This document shows, one piece after another, positions 23,486 through 34,310 of a stretch of 64,000 bases of DNA. The notes beneath the pieces were generated by a model. That model was not told where the DNA came from, did not search any database, and saw nothing but the letters and a program-made list of their open reading frames with translations. Origin of the DNA: Oegoconia quadripuncta (lineage: Eukaryota; Arthropoda; Insecta; Lepidoptera; Autostichidae); the NCBI GenBank assembly GCA_949316235.1, contig OX438744.1, positions 2,790,001 through 2,854,000 on the forward strand. Direction: 5' to 3'. A program made the position numbers and the translations under genes. Each line of letters starts with the position of its first letter. Position 1 is the stretch's first letter.

Positions 23486-23541
23486 GACGACCTGTTTGGT
23501 GTAGTGGCTAGAAACTCTAGCACAGATTACCAATAAGTTAC
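23486..23541 (+). mobile_element. SINE family B head fragment
   Basis: GACGACCTGTTTGGTGTAGTGG to AGATTACCAATAAG: only the A-box part of the family. Confidence 0.65.
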
Positions 23542-24140
23542 TAAAGTAACAGATACATCACTTCCCTGCAAAACGACAAATACCTACGCATTCTTTCTAG
23601 CTGTCAAGCGAACGCGAGGAAAAATGAACTTAACGGCTTTGACTCAACGGAGCGTTTCCAAGCGCACAACGCGCGATGACGTTTTGCCGATGCGAGAATA
23701 CGTTAGGGTTGGTCCAATGAAATAAAACACGAAATTGTTTTATAAATGATTTAATTTTACAAAATGGTCAATTTGTTTTTTACCCTCCCTAAACTTTGCA
23801 TTTGTAAATTTAATAACGGCAAAAATTCGGAATCTGACAAAAAGTTTAATTAAATAATCATGTGGGAAGCATGGCCACAAAGAATTAAATTATATTGATT
23901 TTAATATATCATACAAATTGCTCCCAGGCCGGCCCATTAAGTTCGATGAAAAGTTTTTTGTAAAAATATACCGAAAAATAAACACTTACATTACACTCTT
24001 TTGGCAATGTGAAAAACGACAACGACGATACCGCACAACAATGTCGTGAATTCGACATTGTTAAAACGCTTGTGTATATTTTAATAGTATATTTCGTACG
24101 GCTTTTTCTTACCCCAGTAAACTAGTTCGATTCAGTATAC
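23542..24140. other. Non-coding stretch
   Basis: Nothing recognised. Confidence 0.3.
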
Positions 24141-24862
24141 AAAAAAAATGACGCTGAAAAATTCGAGATTCATTGTTTTGTCACTAGCCGCTAGGTTTTT
24201 AATAATGGGCGCCGCCGCGCGGCGCAAAGTGAGTGGCCAGTATCATTGTGACAGCGCGCGCCGCGCCGGGTCTGTCTGCCGGGACGGCCCGGCGCGGGCG
24301 CTAATAACTGGCTGGTATTATCTGTGGTATTACTGCCAGTGGGGGACGCGGACTTTTCTCGCTCTACGCTCTTTTCTTACGTACCGACCTGAGAGTCATT
24401 TTGAGTATGAAATTTTACTCAAGGTAGTAGAAATAATCACCCGCCAAAAAATTGGCAAAACAACCGACTTCGAAACTTCCTCCTTTTTTTTGTAGTCGGT
24501 TATGATCCGATGGTACCACCCTTGAGCTATACCCTTCTCATAAAAAAAGAATCATTAAAATCGGTTCATAATTGCCGGAGATACCTATCGCGTAACATAC
24601 ACACAAAAAAAAATACACCCGAATTGAGAACCTCCTTTCCAGAAGAGATTTTTTGGAACTCAGTTAAAAATTTATAAAGATCCAATAACACGCAGTAAGG
24701 TAGATACGTACGTGCCGCGCGGCGCGCTTGTGGCACCCCTGTGCTCAATTGTGTGTTCGAACGCACGGCTAGCCGGTAGGTACTTATCGCGCGACTTTGA
24801 GCGAGTGACGGAGGCCTGACTCTAGTTAGAGTTCTAGAGTCTAAAGAGAGTCTTTACAAAAA
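24141..24862. other. CpG-rich patches, no assigned gene
   Basis: 24205-24305 and 24710-24800 are markedly GC- and CpG-rich (GGGCGCCGCCGCGCGGCGC, GCCGCGCGGCGCGC). A short frame at 24148 reaches a GTGAGT donor-like site at about 24229. Between them, 24440-24640 is a known-looking lepidopteran repeat with ACAACCGACTTCGAAA and ATTGCCGGAGATACC. A promoter is possible but no coding sequence supports it. Confidence 0.3.
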
Positions 24863-24863
24863 A

Positions 24864-24955
24864 TATGTATTTGTGTAGTTTACTTAGTTAGTTTTTTTTT
24901 TTTGTAAATAAATACATGTATAAATGAAAAACATCCATAACTCGGGAACTCGAAA
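24864..24955 (-). mobile_element. SINE family B internal fragment
   Basis: GTATTTGTGTAGTTTAC, TTTTTTTTTGTAAATAAATAC and CATCCATAACTCGGGAAC, minus strand. Confidence 0.65.
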
Positions 24956-25529
24956 GACTATGATGTCATCCAAATAGCTGTGAAATTGTTCCCGAGTTTA
25001 AAATTAAACATAAAAAAATTTAAGACAACCCTCGAAAGACTATGACATAATCGAAATACAGTTTAAGCTAAATATCTTCGAAAGAGCTTAACCGATTTTC
25101 ATCAAATATAGCCTGTCCCGTTAGTCTTTAATATAAAGACACCGCACTCAAATCGGACGACGCACTGAGATACATCTGGAGAAAAACTAGACACACACAA
25201 CAGCGTCAAAGACACAACACCCGCCATTTTTCGTTGAGGTTTAATAATAAAATTTATTTGATCACTACTAATTGAAATATGTACTTATTTATTTATGTAC
25301 TTATTAGTATGTAGTTACATTTATATTCAGTTAGTTTTTTTTTTATCTATCATATTTATACATTTTTTTAGATTGTGCACGTCTTATCTGCCTCTTCCAG
25401 TCATATCTCTCTTTCGTAGGTCTGCTGGAAGAAATTTCATTGTAGAAATAAGGAGAACCTGTTGTGTCGTCTCTATTATGTTGTATCTGTATGTTTTTTT
25501 CTTGTGTGCAATAAATGATAAATAATAAT
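24956..25529. other. Non-coding, dispersed-repeat fragment
   Basis: 24970-25250 belongs to the AACGACGGGTG-type dispersed family (GATTTTCATCAAATATAGCC, ATCGGACGACGCACTGAG). 25251-25529 is AT-rich with nothing recognised. Confidence 0.4.
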
Positions 25530-25900
25530 AATAAATAAATTGCAGAGCCTCAAACACCGTCGCAAGGTCGCCTGTCTCTCAGTTTTTTACAGGATACACT
25601 TCGGTGAGTGTGCGTTGGAATTACACAATCTTATTCCACCATCTCCATTTCATCTTCGGACTACTAGGCGCGGGAAGGGATTTCACCCGTATGTAGTTAA
25701 CATACCGAACATTCGCACTAAGCGGTTCGACTCTTCTTCGAACTTCCTTCCGGCGTCAGTCTATCCTGAATCCTTCAACCTAGGGATCCTCAAGAGCAGG
25801 GTGAATAGGCATCTACTGAGATCGAGTGCTTCATCATCGGCCACATCGTCACTTCCCATCAGGTGAGATTGTTGTCAAAGGCGTATCCAGTTAACCGTAA
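25530..25900 (+). mobile_element. L1-type LINE 3' end, internally deleted
   Basis: A frame at 25540-25866: SLKHRRKVACLSVFYRIHFG, ECALELHNLIPPSPFHLR, HPYVVNIPNIRTKRF and GILKSRVNRHLL. Compared with the copy at 49600-50095 it has lost the FIMRTAKVWNS segment, so FDSS is joined to NFLPASVYP without a frame change. Confidence 0.75.
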
Positions 25901-26659
25901 AAAAAAAATCTCGTTATGTTGCAATCTGTTTGTGATGGTAAAATGTAATTCAATAGATTTTAACGACTTTATCTGCTAGGCAATAGTAGCCAATGGCACA
26001 TTGTTTCATACAAAAGACAATGCATTACTCTTTCAAATTGGATTTTAAATAACTATTGCACTATACGTCATCATTATAGTAATCAGCCTGTCAATTTAAA
26101 ATCAACTTTATCTGACATGAAACAAAGTGATTGGTTATCTTGAATTCCCTTTAGAAGTGCCGATGTTTACATTTCTCGTTCCTTTAATGCATTCCTCGTA
26201 AGATGCTCAAATTGTAGAAACAAATTATACATGGTTCCCAGAATTCCGGGTCGGACAATTTAAAGCGTATTCGTCACTAGGTAGTGATTTTCACACGTTC
26301 GAGGTTTCAGTGTCGATAGAGATGTCTATCTACGTACTTCTTCTTCTTAGGGAGTCGATGACAAAAACATCAAATTCTTGAGGACCAGATTGTGGCCACA
26401 CGTACAGCATTGTACGTACTGGTGTACGTCTGTCACTTTCACACTTAGGAGCGAGTATAATAGTGACAAAATCTCAAGATAATGAGAATCAGCCGCCAGC
26501 AGGGCTAGCATACATAACCCGTAGTTTACAACGACACAAGAGAAGCCTGCTGTTTGTCACATTCGTCCTTTATGGGAGTAAAAGAGACGCAAAGCTTCTC
26601 CTGTGTAGAGATTCTGGGGCATGCTAGCCCGGTAGGTCTATCTCTGGTGCAAACAACTA
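25901..26659. other. Non-coding stretch
   Basis: No reliable coding frame or recognised repeat. Confidence 0.3.
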
Positions 26660-26900
26660 ATTTTTAACCCCCGACGAAAAACGACGGGTGTTATGTGTTT
26701 CCGGGGTTGTGTGTGTGTCCACTCTTTGTCCGGACGTATCTCAATAATAGTGGTCCGATTTGAGTGTGGTTTTTTTTATATTACAGACTAAACGAGGGGA
26801 CGGGTTCTTAGCATATGATGAAAATCGGTTCGGCCTTTTCGAAGATATGAAGCTTTTAACAGTCTTTTGGTGTATTTAGATGATTTTTTCTTTTTATGAT
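26660..26900 (+). repeat. Dispersed AACGACGGGTG repeat
   Basis: The clearest copy of this family: CCCCCGACGAAAAACGACGG, GTTGTGTGTGTGTCC, ATCTCAATAATAGTGGTCCG, ATGATGAAAATCGGTTCGG and CTTTTGGTGTATTTAG. Non-coding. Confidence 0.55.
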
Positions 26901-26904
26901 TGAC

Positions 26905-27100
26905 TGGATTCGCGTTTGACCACAATCTCACCTGATGGAAAGTGACGATGTGGTGGAAAATGAAGCACGCGATCCCAGTAAATGCCTATTCACTCTGCTC
27001 TTGAAGATCCCAAGGTTGTAGGATTCAGGAAAAACTGGCGCCGGAAGGAACTTCCATGCCTTGGCTGTTCGGATGATGAATGAAGAATCGAACTTTTTAT
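26905..27100 (-). mobile_element. L1-type LINE 3' fragment
   Basis: TTCGCGTTTGACCACAATCT through GCCTATTCACTCTGCTC to CATGCCTTGGCTGTTCGG, minus-strand 3' end of L1, cut at the SFIMRTAK region. Confidence 0.7.
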
Positions 27101-27719
27101 AATTATATCAGTCTTTAAAGAGTTTTCTAGATTTTATTTTTTTATATTTCAGATTAAACCCGAAGATACGTTCCTAGCTATGTTTGATAGAAATCGGTTA
27201 AGCACTTTCTGACTATCTTTTGATCTATTCTACTACTACTGTATTTACCTGTGGTTAAAAATAAATTATTCTAATTCTACCTAGACGATATAATCATTTT
27301 GTTCCATCTATGTTGTCACATGGTTTTCTAGATTTTCAATTTATCAAAGTATATTAATGAATAATTTACGAACGCCATTAGGTTGAATGTAGGTAAACAG
27401 GTAAACTTAACAATAGATGTATAATTTACCAATGTATCATTGGAATGGGGTTAATAGGTGGATACACGACGTGTTATCATAATATGCATATTGTTATCAC
27501 GTTTGGAGTATATGACATAAATATTAGTCAAACTATAACCATAAATTGCATATACATTAACGTAGACACGTACATTATGTGCTTAATTGAATTGAAAAAC
27601 AAAAAATCAGACCAGGTCCATAGATGTTAGTATACACTGACTTCCGGACTATGTTAGTATTACCACAAAATTATACATATTAAAAATTAACATTATCACT
27701 CATTTAAGGTGAGTTTTCA
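27101..27719. other. AT-rich non-coding stretch
   Basis: Holds another partial AACGACGGGTG-type scrap (27150-27220). Nothing else recognised. Confidence 0.35.
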
Positions 27720-28326
27720 ACCAGCTCCATAGGAGCGGAGAATCTCAACTGTCAGTTCAGGATGCGTTGTTGGTGGAGCGCAAGCGTGCCAGCAAAGAGG
27801 CGCATCACTTTCGCATTAACGTTTAAAACCGTCGACTCGCGCTACAGCGCCCAGGTTAACCCCAAAAGCACCCTGAACGCGTTATTATGCTGTATACCCG
27901 CCGAGTAAATTTAGTCCATAGGCTGCACGTATAAAATGACTGGCAGAATGCCTTAAAAAGCGTGATTTTGACTGACCTAGTACAACGTGCAAATCTGCGG
28001 GCCAACTTGTTACATCGGACTGCAAACGATCAATTTTCCCGATCAATGTCGACGTTATCCTTGAGATCCGCGGTGACCCAGTGACCCAAGTATTTAAACC
28101 TCTGTACTCGGCTTAGAGGAGAACCAGAAGAGTTCTGGCAAGTGCGAGTCACGTCAGCTCTGCCGGACTTGAAGACTAGACATTCACTCTTACTAGTATT
28201 GCACTTGAGCCCATGTGCCACCGCTTGAGACTCGCAGATCGACATAAGCCTCCCCAATGCGTCAATAGATGGGCTCAGCAGCACCATGTCATCAGCGTAA
28301 CTTATGTTGTTAATACAAACCACCTC
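27720..28326 (-). mobile_element. LINE reverse transcriptase fragment (YADD)
   Basis: Minus-strand frame 28030-28323: VCINNISYADDMVLLSPS is the RT catalytic box, followed by AHGLKCNTSKSECLVF and VQRFKYLGHWV, typical of Jockey/CR1-like LINEs. Upstream in genome order the relationship continues with frame breaks (LARRFARC, ITLFKAFCQSFYTCSLW) to about 27720. 5' RT motifs are missing and it is interrupted, so a dead copy. SINE A begins at its edge. Confidence 0.7.
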
Positions 28327-28425
28327 TGTGGCTCAATGTAAACAACATTGGGTTTACGATTCGGAGGTCGCGGGTTCGATCCCCAGCGGGTACATGTTTT
28401 AAGTACTCGGTTTGGTTGGTGGTAT
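28318..28425 (+). mobile_element. SINE family A, 5' head only
   Basis: ACCACCTCTGTGGCTC to GTTTGGTTGGTGGTATTACAA: complete tRNA-like head with B box GGGTTCGATCCCC, then cut off. It is followed 25 bp later by a full-length copy in the same orientation. Confidence 0.8.
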
Positions 28426-28450
28426 TACAACGTAAGGTAAGTACATGATA

Positions 28451-28783
28451 ACCGCCTCCGTGGCTCAATGTAAACAACATTGGGTTTACGAATCGGAGGT
28501 CGCGGGTTCGATCCCCAGCGGGTACATGTTTTAAGTACTCGGTTTGGTTGGTGGTAGGGCATTTTAAATGTCCGCCTGGCTAGCTACCACCATCTTATCT
28601 AAATCTGCCGCCAAGCAGCAATTTTAATACCATTGTTGTGTTCCGGTTGCCAGATATAAGATAGCCAGTCCCTCAAGTGTGTTGGGGTTTCCGGGTCAGT
28701 ACGCTTCCACCTTCGACTTCATCTTCACTTAACATCAGGCGTGATTGAGGTCAAATACCAACGCGTTGTGCATATAAAAAAAA
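28451..28783 (+). mobile_element. SINE family A, full-length reference copy
   Basis: Complete layout: ACCGCCTCCGTGGCTCAATG head with A box, GGGTTCGATCCCC B box, GTACTCGGTTTGGTTGGTGG, GCTAGCTACCACCATC, GCCGCCAAGCAGC, TGTTGGGGTTTCCGG, CATCAGGCGTGATTGAGG and a GTTGTGCATATAAAAAAAA tail. About 333 bp. Confidence 0.9.
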
Positions 28784-28884
28784 CACAAACACCGTCTATG
28801 TGACATCCAACCTTGACGCCGCTGAGCCCACCGGCATACATTACGTACCAACATATTATAAATCATCATCATCTTCATCTTTAT

Positions 28885-29470
28885 GATTAATTGGATACGC
28901 GTTTGACCACAATCTCACCTGATGGAAAGTGACTATGTGGCCGAAGATAAAGCACGCGATCTCAGTAGATGCCTATTCACCCCGCTCTTGAAGATCCCAA
29001 GGTTGTAGGATTCAGGAAAGACTGACGCCGGAAGGGAGTTCCATGCCTTGGCTGTTCGCATTATGAATGAAGAGTCGAACCGCTTACTGGTGGAATCCCT
29101 CCCCACGCCTAGTAGTCCGAAGATGACATGGCGATGGTGGAATAAGATTATGTAATTCCAACGCACACTCACCGAAGTGTATCCTATAAAAAACTGAGAG
29201 ACAGGCGACCTTGCGACAGTGTTCGAAGCTCTGCAATTTAGGAGTGATCGAATGGTCATCGATGAGTTTTTCGGCACGTCTTTCCAAAGGATCGAGTGCG
29301 GCCATAGATCGTGTACTGTTAAACATGTCTTCCCATAGATTTCCAATTTCCAGGAGTCCGTAAACTAAACATCGGAATACAAACATGCGAAGAACTGTGG
29401 TTCGAAAGGTCGTGGTTCCGATACTCTGATGGTCCACACATTGCTTGTGCGATGAACCATAGAGCGACAT
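28885..29470 (-). mobile_element. L1-type LINE 3' end, longest minus copy
   Basis: Two overlapping minus frames carry the last part of the polyprotein: 29084-29470 (CLVYGLLEIGNLWEDMF, ALDPLERRAEKLIDD, CRKVACLSVFYRIHFGECAL) and 28933-29346 (TSKRFDSSFIMRTAKAWNSL, GVNRHLLRS). One frameshift near 29110 separates them. The 3' UTR begins with GACCACAATCTCACC. Confidence 0.8.
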
Positions 29471-29551
29471 TTTTTTAATGAAAGCAGTTATAAAACTTCA
29501 GTGGCCTACAGAGGCGGTTTTGTACACTCTCAGGTAGCCACTAGTATAGCA

Positions 29552-29830
29552 CATCATCATCTGCCTATATCCCTCTTATAATGATGAATTATGGGCCATA
29601 GTCCACCACGCTGGCTAAAGCAGGTTGAGGATTTCACATGCCTTTGAATTTTTATTTCTCAGGCATGCAGATTTCCTCGCGATGTTTTCCGTCACCGTTT
29701 AAGAGCAGTCGGATAAAAGCACATAAGTAATTTAATTTAAAAACTCATTGGTACATGGCATGCGTGGGAATCGAACCCGAACTTCCCAAATTGAAAGAAC
29801 GCATCTTAACCGCTCAACCACCGACACTTT
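29552..29830 (-). mobile_element. SINE family D, full length
   Basis: On the minus strand: GTGTCGGTGGTTGAGCGGTT (A-box region), GGGTTCGATTCCCACGC (B box), ATCCGACTGCTCTTAAACGG, GAGAAATAAAAATTCAAAGG, CCAGCGTGGTGGACTATGG and a GATGATGATG end. The most complete D copy here. Confidence 0.85.
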
Positions 29831-30099
29831 AACTACAAATTCTGTATAATCCATAATCTTGGTGGCTTTGCCCCACACCCTCTTCCAGTGAGAAAATGCT
29901 GTGCACCAGCACTTGAGACACATGGCTGATGATGGAGTCTGAACTGGAGTTTACCTCTTTTAATAGAAGTAAACATAATCATATTCTTTCATTCACAATG
30001 GAACAATAACGCAACACTTATGCCATCTAAAGTTAAGTATTGGTAGGTAAATAATTATATTATTTTACCATAGGTATATAAAGTAATGATTAAATTATA

Positions 30100-30368
30100 T
30101 TTGTTTGGTGTAGTGGTTAGACACTCTGCTGCTATACCAAAAGGTAGCGGGTTCGAATCCCGCTAGGGACATATGTTTGTATTATAAATACAGACATGTG
30201 TTCCCGAGTTATGGATGTTTTCCATTTATAATGTGTTTATTTACAAAAAAAAAAAATGTATTTCTGTAGTTTATCAACCATCTGGTATCTATAATACAAG
30301 CCTAGTTGCTTAGTGTGGAACTAGATGGCGCTGTGTGTATGTGCAAAGATATTTAATATTATTATTTA
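30100..30368 (+). mobile_element. SINE family B, full length
   Basis: TTTGTTTGGTGTAGTGGTTAG head, perfect B box GGTTCGAATCC, CCCGAGTTATGGATG, ATCTGGTATCTATAAT, GATGGCGCTGTGTG and an ATTATTATTTATT tail. Confidence 0.9.
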
Positions 30369-30372
30369 TTTG

Positions 30373-30935
30373 ATGACCTATGGGTATGGCAAGTAGTGAC
30401 CCTGCCTTCTAAACCAATGGGCAGTTTCAAATCCAGCTAGGGGTAAATGTTTGAGTGATGTATACGAACATTTATTCCTGAGTCATGGAAATTTATATAA
30501 ATATTTGTGTATGTTTATCCAATATCACTAGATAGTAATAGTTAATCCATATACTACAGTATCCATACCATCTCCGCTTAGTTTTTTTTTTGTGCACAAC
30601 GGGTTAGCACTTGACCTCAATCACACCTGATGTTTTTTTTTTTTTATTTATTTATTTATTCACACAGCATGTAATTACATTTAAAAATATTTCTTAAAAT
30701 TTCTAAAGCCAAATTTATAGAGATTTCTAATTTGCAATTTGAATATTAACTGGTACTCAGCTAACTTTGTTAGTATATAAGCTAAAAACTAAGGCATTGC
30801 TTTACATCATTTGTGTGTATGTTTGAATTGTATTGTTTAAGTGAAATATTTGGGGAACTCGTTATAATAAGGTTAAGAACTAACTGGGAATAGTTTGGGA
30901 CTAGATGATTGGTATAAGTGTCCAAAATATGTATT
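30373..30935 (+). mobile_element. SINE family C, split by a 320-bp insertion
   Basis: Left part 30373-30578 ends CATCTCCGCTTAGTTT. Right part resumes at about 30896 with TAGTTTGGGACTAGATGATT, exactly where the family continues. A TAGTTT repeat is on both sides. Confidence 0.7.
30577..30895 (-). mobile_element. Insert: SINE A tail scrap plus LINE-like 3' tail
   Basis: Two T-rich starts: one followed by GTGCACAACGGGTTAGC (SINE A 3' end, 30588-30635) and a second followed by TATTTATTTATTTATTCAC, which on the minus strand is an AATAAATAAATA-type LINE tail. It sits inside SINE C and is bordered by TAGTTT. Confidence 0.5.
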
Positions 30936-31078
30936 TAATTACAAAACCTACAATATTAAGTTAAAGTTACCACTGCGAACTGCATTGCATTGTAGAAGAT
31001 GCTAAGATCGCCTAAAACAATTTTCTAAAAAAAATATCAATGGCTACATAATGTATTGCGCCGTTTGGTGTAGAAACG

Positions 31079-31276
31079 CTTGGGCCGTGGGGACCGGGTG
31101 CTCACACTCTTTTTAGGGAGTTATCTAAGCGTCTGGTTGATGCATCCCACGATCGGAGGGCTGGCCAATATTTTGGTCAGAGAATCAGCCTCGCTATACA
31201 GCGAGGCAATGCGGCCAGCCTTCTGGGTACCTTTCCATCAACCAGAGACTTGGGGCTAGTTTTTTATTTGTAATTT
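31079..31276 (+). mobile_element. LINE C-terminal fragment (QRISLAIQRGNAAS type)
   Basis: One frame encodes GPGAHTLFRELSKRLVDAS, then RRAGQYFGQRISLAIQRGN and AASLLGTFP, with a stop at about 31274. This pattern is common at the C-terminus of an insect LINE lineage. Poly-T and an AT-rich stretch follow. Only the last 65 or so codons remain. Confidence 0.65.
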
Positions 31277-31465
31277 TTTTTTTTTTTTTTTTAATAATAA
31301 ATTGTATTATATTATAATAAGTTGATTATAAATATTGTACATACTCTGTATATAAATTTATGGCTACATTATATATTTTCTAAGAATAGTTTACTGAGTG
31401 ATATTTGCCCTCAGCGAAATTTGTCATATAGTATAAAGAAGTTATTGATTAAGATTTTTGAAAAT

Positions 31466-31518
31466 TTCGTGACCATAGTACAGGCTTTGCTTAGTTTGGG
31501 ACTGGATAATTCTTATTA
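31466..31518 (+). mobile_element. SINE family C 3' scrap
   Basis: ACCATAGTACAGGCTTTGC and TTTGGGACTGGATAATTC. Confidence 0.5.
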
Positions 31519-31729
31519 TAATCTATGATCATTATCACATCAGCAAAAGAACGTCCACTGCCTGAACATAGGCCTTCCCCATAAATGAAAAGTGTCCAAA
31601 AACATTTCATTTATTAATTATGTTATATATAACCTAAGTACATCATCATATATATCAGTCATAGGAACTGTTGAATATAGGCCTTCCTGATAGTTTTCCA
31701 CAGCAACCGATTAAAAACGGCATATGATA

Positions 31730-32012
31730 TACAGGGTGAATTTGAATTTGTGTAATGCCCATTAACTGGTGACGTCACTCTTGATTATAAAAAAAAATCC
31801 ACAGGAATCATACATATCTAAATGTATTTAGACGAAAATTGTTGCACTAAAGGTGATTCCATACTAAATACACATACTTTATCGATACAAATTACCCATG
31901 TAAGTGAAATTTTTTTGATCCAATTAGACTATTCCGGTTCGATTCCTTGTTTTTCGTAATCAGGAGAGGAGCCACCATAAACAGGAATTACACAAATTAA
32001 ATTTACCCTGTA
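31730..32012. mobile_element. MITE with TACAGGGTGAATTTG inverted ends
   Basis: The left end TACAGGGTGAATTTGAATTT and right end AAATTTACCCTGTA, preceded by GGAATTACACAAATT, are inverted copies over about 29 bp (283 bp in all), flanked by TA. No coding capacity. Same TACAG terminal type as 40681, 48115 and 49203. Confidence 0.8.
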
Positions 32013-32644
32013 TAATAGATTAAGCTTTCATTACTGCACTGTAAGCTTAATATGTTCTGTAATACTCCTGCATATGTTTGATGTACCTATGTGTGTGCCT
32101 GGAAAAACAAATAAATGTTTCTCTATCTATTAATCAGTAAATAGTCTCATTTAAAATGTACTACACTAAATTCCTGGTATAAACAATAAAGCATATTTGA
32201 TTGATTGATTATTATAGGCATTTGAAATTTAATTCAGCTTTGTGTATCATCTATCATTTAATGTCATTGACCATAATGGCCAGTGTCTATTGAGGAAAAC
32301 ACACTGTATAAGGTTAACCAGTGCAAAATCAATGTCAAACTTTATCTTACGCCGAAGTTGGACATCTGACATGGTCTGCTTAGCATGGAGATTAGGCCAT
32401 CTTATTCAGAAGTTAACAAATTATTACCTTGTTTTTATTATTCATTACATAATGTAAATATTCATTTCCATTATTATGTCATAGTTGTTGTAGGCCTAGG
32501 AATTGTTTAACCCTGATGTTATGGTAAGTTTTATATTTAGATGTTAATTAATCAAATAAAAAGGTCAGTTTATATCTGTACAATGTCACGGTAATAAATA
32601 ATTCATTTCAAAATTATATATTTACTTCTAATATTCTATTATTT
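32013..32644. other. AT-rich non-coding stretch
   Basis: 31530-31700 and this stretch hold scraps of the GTCCACTGCTGAACATAGG repeat type. No reliable gene. Confidence 0.35.
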
Positions 32645-33150
32645 ACTTACAATTTCGTTTCCTGTTTTGTATTATTATAATTACTACTCTCTTTGCTTAA
32701 CCTCAACATTAACCATAGATTTCGTAACCCCAAAACATGGTTATTAAATGCATATAAAAACAACACATCCTATTATAATCCCATGGTTAGGATGTGTAGA
32801 TTTTATAATGAGTTGTCCACAACTGGTGATTCCCCTATAGACATATTCGACTTTAGAACCATACCATTTAAAAGGCTAGTAAAAGATGTCCTCAACTGAG
32901 TTCTATCCCAATTTTACTTTGATGCTTAACTACAAGATCCGTCAAAGCTAAAAGTGTTTTATTCTGTCGGTATTCTTAAAAAAAAAAAAAAACATAAAGA
33001 CAATAATTAAAGCTTGTTCTTGTTTAACCATGTTGTGTATACATGCTTGGGATTCCAATCTAGTTCGCATCTAAGTTAACTTCAAGTTCTTCTCATGTAC
33101 GATTGTAATCTGTTTTGTGTACCAAAGAAATAAAATAAAAATAAAATAAA
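32645..33150 (+). mobile_element. LINE 3' end with C-terminal remnant
   Basis: Frame ending at 32899: NPKTWLLNAYKNNTS, MVRMCRFYNELST and FRTIPFKRLVKDVLN, the terminal pattern of insect Jockey/R1-like polyproteins. A 250-bp 3' UTR with poly-A tracts and an ACCAAAGAAATAAAATAAA end follows. 5'-truncated. Confidence 0.65.
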
Positions 33151-34040
33151 ATAAAATTAGGAATGTGGGTAGGGTTAAATACCCACAATAATTAAAGTCA
33201 TTTAAGCTACAAAATGATATGCTTTAGAATAGAATAGAATTTAGAATAGAATTTATTTGCTGTGACTAGGAACATATCTAGGTGTTATTATAATTATTTT
33301 AGATGGATAAGTCAAGAGACTATTCAGCTAAAATACAGGTAGCATGCAAACATAACTTTCAGTAATAAATTACTGAAACAATTAAAAATTTGATAATTCA
33401 TAATAAAACTTCATTCAGAAAATTTCAATGTATTATTATGTATTGTTAAGTATTTATTACTAAGTTTAAAAATAAAGAAAACAATACAAATTATAGGAAA
33501 ATCTATTTGTAATTTATGTTAGTCTATGTCCATGATAAACTGCTGTTTCATGACATTCTGTATAAAATAAAATATTGTTAAAAAGGTTTATGCTTAAAGT
33601 TTAATATGATGTCTATAAACATTTTAGGATTTCAAATTGAACAACAACCTTTTAAATAACATTGCAAAGTACATATAGGTACCTAAGTAAAATTGTTTTT
33701 TGTTTCATAGAATAATTATAATGGCTAGGATGAAGGACACACCGAAAAAGAACTCTGATGCTGTTGGTTAGGGTTCGAAATATATTCTCGCAACGTGGTA
33801 TTTTTTGTTCAGGGAAAAGTAGGGGCGTTAGGTTTTTATTTTTTTAAATTCACCTACACAGCTAAACTAGCTTCTAAATAAATAGCTCACAATTATCTGT
33901 TTCATAAGAACACTGACCGCATAAACTAGTTAATATTTAGATGTCGATTGGGTCAAGTTCAAGTCGACAGAATGTGTCAACACATCGCGTTGAGTTTTGA
34001 GAAAATTGTTTCTGAGAAACTGATGATATATTTCTATCAC
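33151..34040. other. Non-coding, probable intron of the 34-kb gene
   Basis: 33218-33300 holds an AGAATAGAATTTATTTGCTGTG LINE tail on the minus strand. A short plus frame at 33721 (MARMKDTPKKNSD) preceded by TTTCATAG is not convincing alone. The stretch lies downstream of the donor of the minus-strand exon at 34045. Confidence 0.35.
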
Positions 34041-34044
34041 TTAC

Positions 34045-34310
34045 CCATTCATGGTCGTTTGAGTTCCTTGCGCCATAATCTTATTGTGTACTAAACACCC
34101 TGGTGTCTCAGACTTCTCGGTTATGTGGTGATCTTCAGCATCTTCCAAAATTGCAGCACGATCTGCATTCGTTTTATTCAATTTATCACTCGACAAACTC
34201 TTGGACCTATATCGCCCGTTAATAGGTGCCAAACTTTTATCAGTAAACGCACTAAAACCGTTCAACTTTGCATCGTTCGAATATTTTTCGCTAATTGTAT
34301 TAGATGACAT
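34045..34310 (-). CDS. Probable first coding exon of a host gene, partial
   Basis: The minus strand from the ATG at 34310 encodes 88 residues and then two bases before a consensus donor: exon end at 34045, intron start GTAAGT at 34044-34039. The peptide starts MSSNTISEKYSNDAK, is polar and Ser/Asn/Lys-rich, with a charged middle (EDAEDHHITEKSE) and no membrane segment or catalytic motif. An upstream ATG at 34352 in the same frame would add 14 residues. I do not recognise the protein. Sequence around 34100-34450 is less AT-rich and has more CpG than its surroundings, as expected near a 5' end. No downstream exon on the minus strand could be identified here, so the rest may lie outside the window or in exons too short to see. 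Confidence 0.45.

Noticed and set aside
24148..24495. A 115-codon frame in the CpG-rich patch
   Set aside because: Low-complexity Arg/Ala content caused by GC-rich repeats and no family resemblance; a donor-like GTGAGT alone is not enough.
33721..33770. A small plus-strand exon (MARMKDTPKK)
   Set aside because: Acceptor-like TTTCATAG and a GT follow, but 16 codons without homology or a partner exon are not enough.
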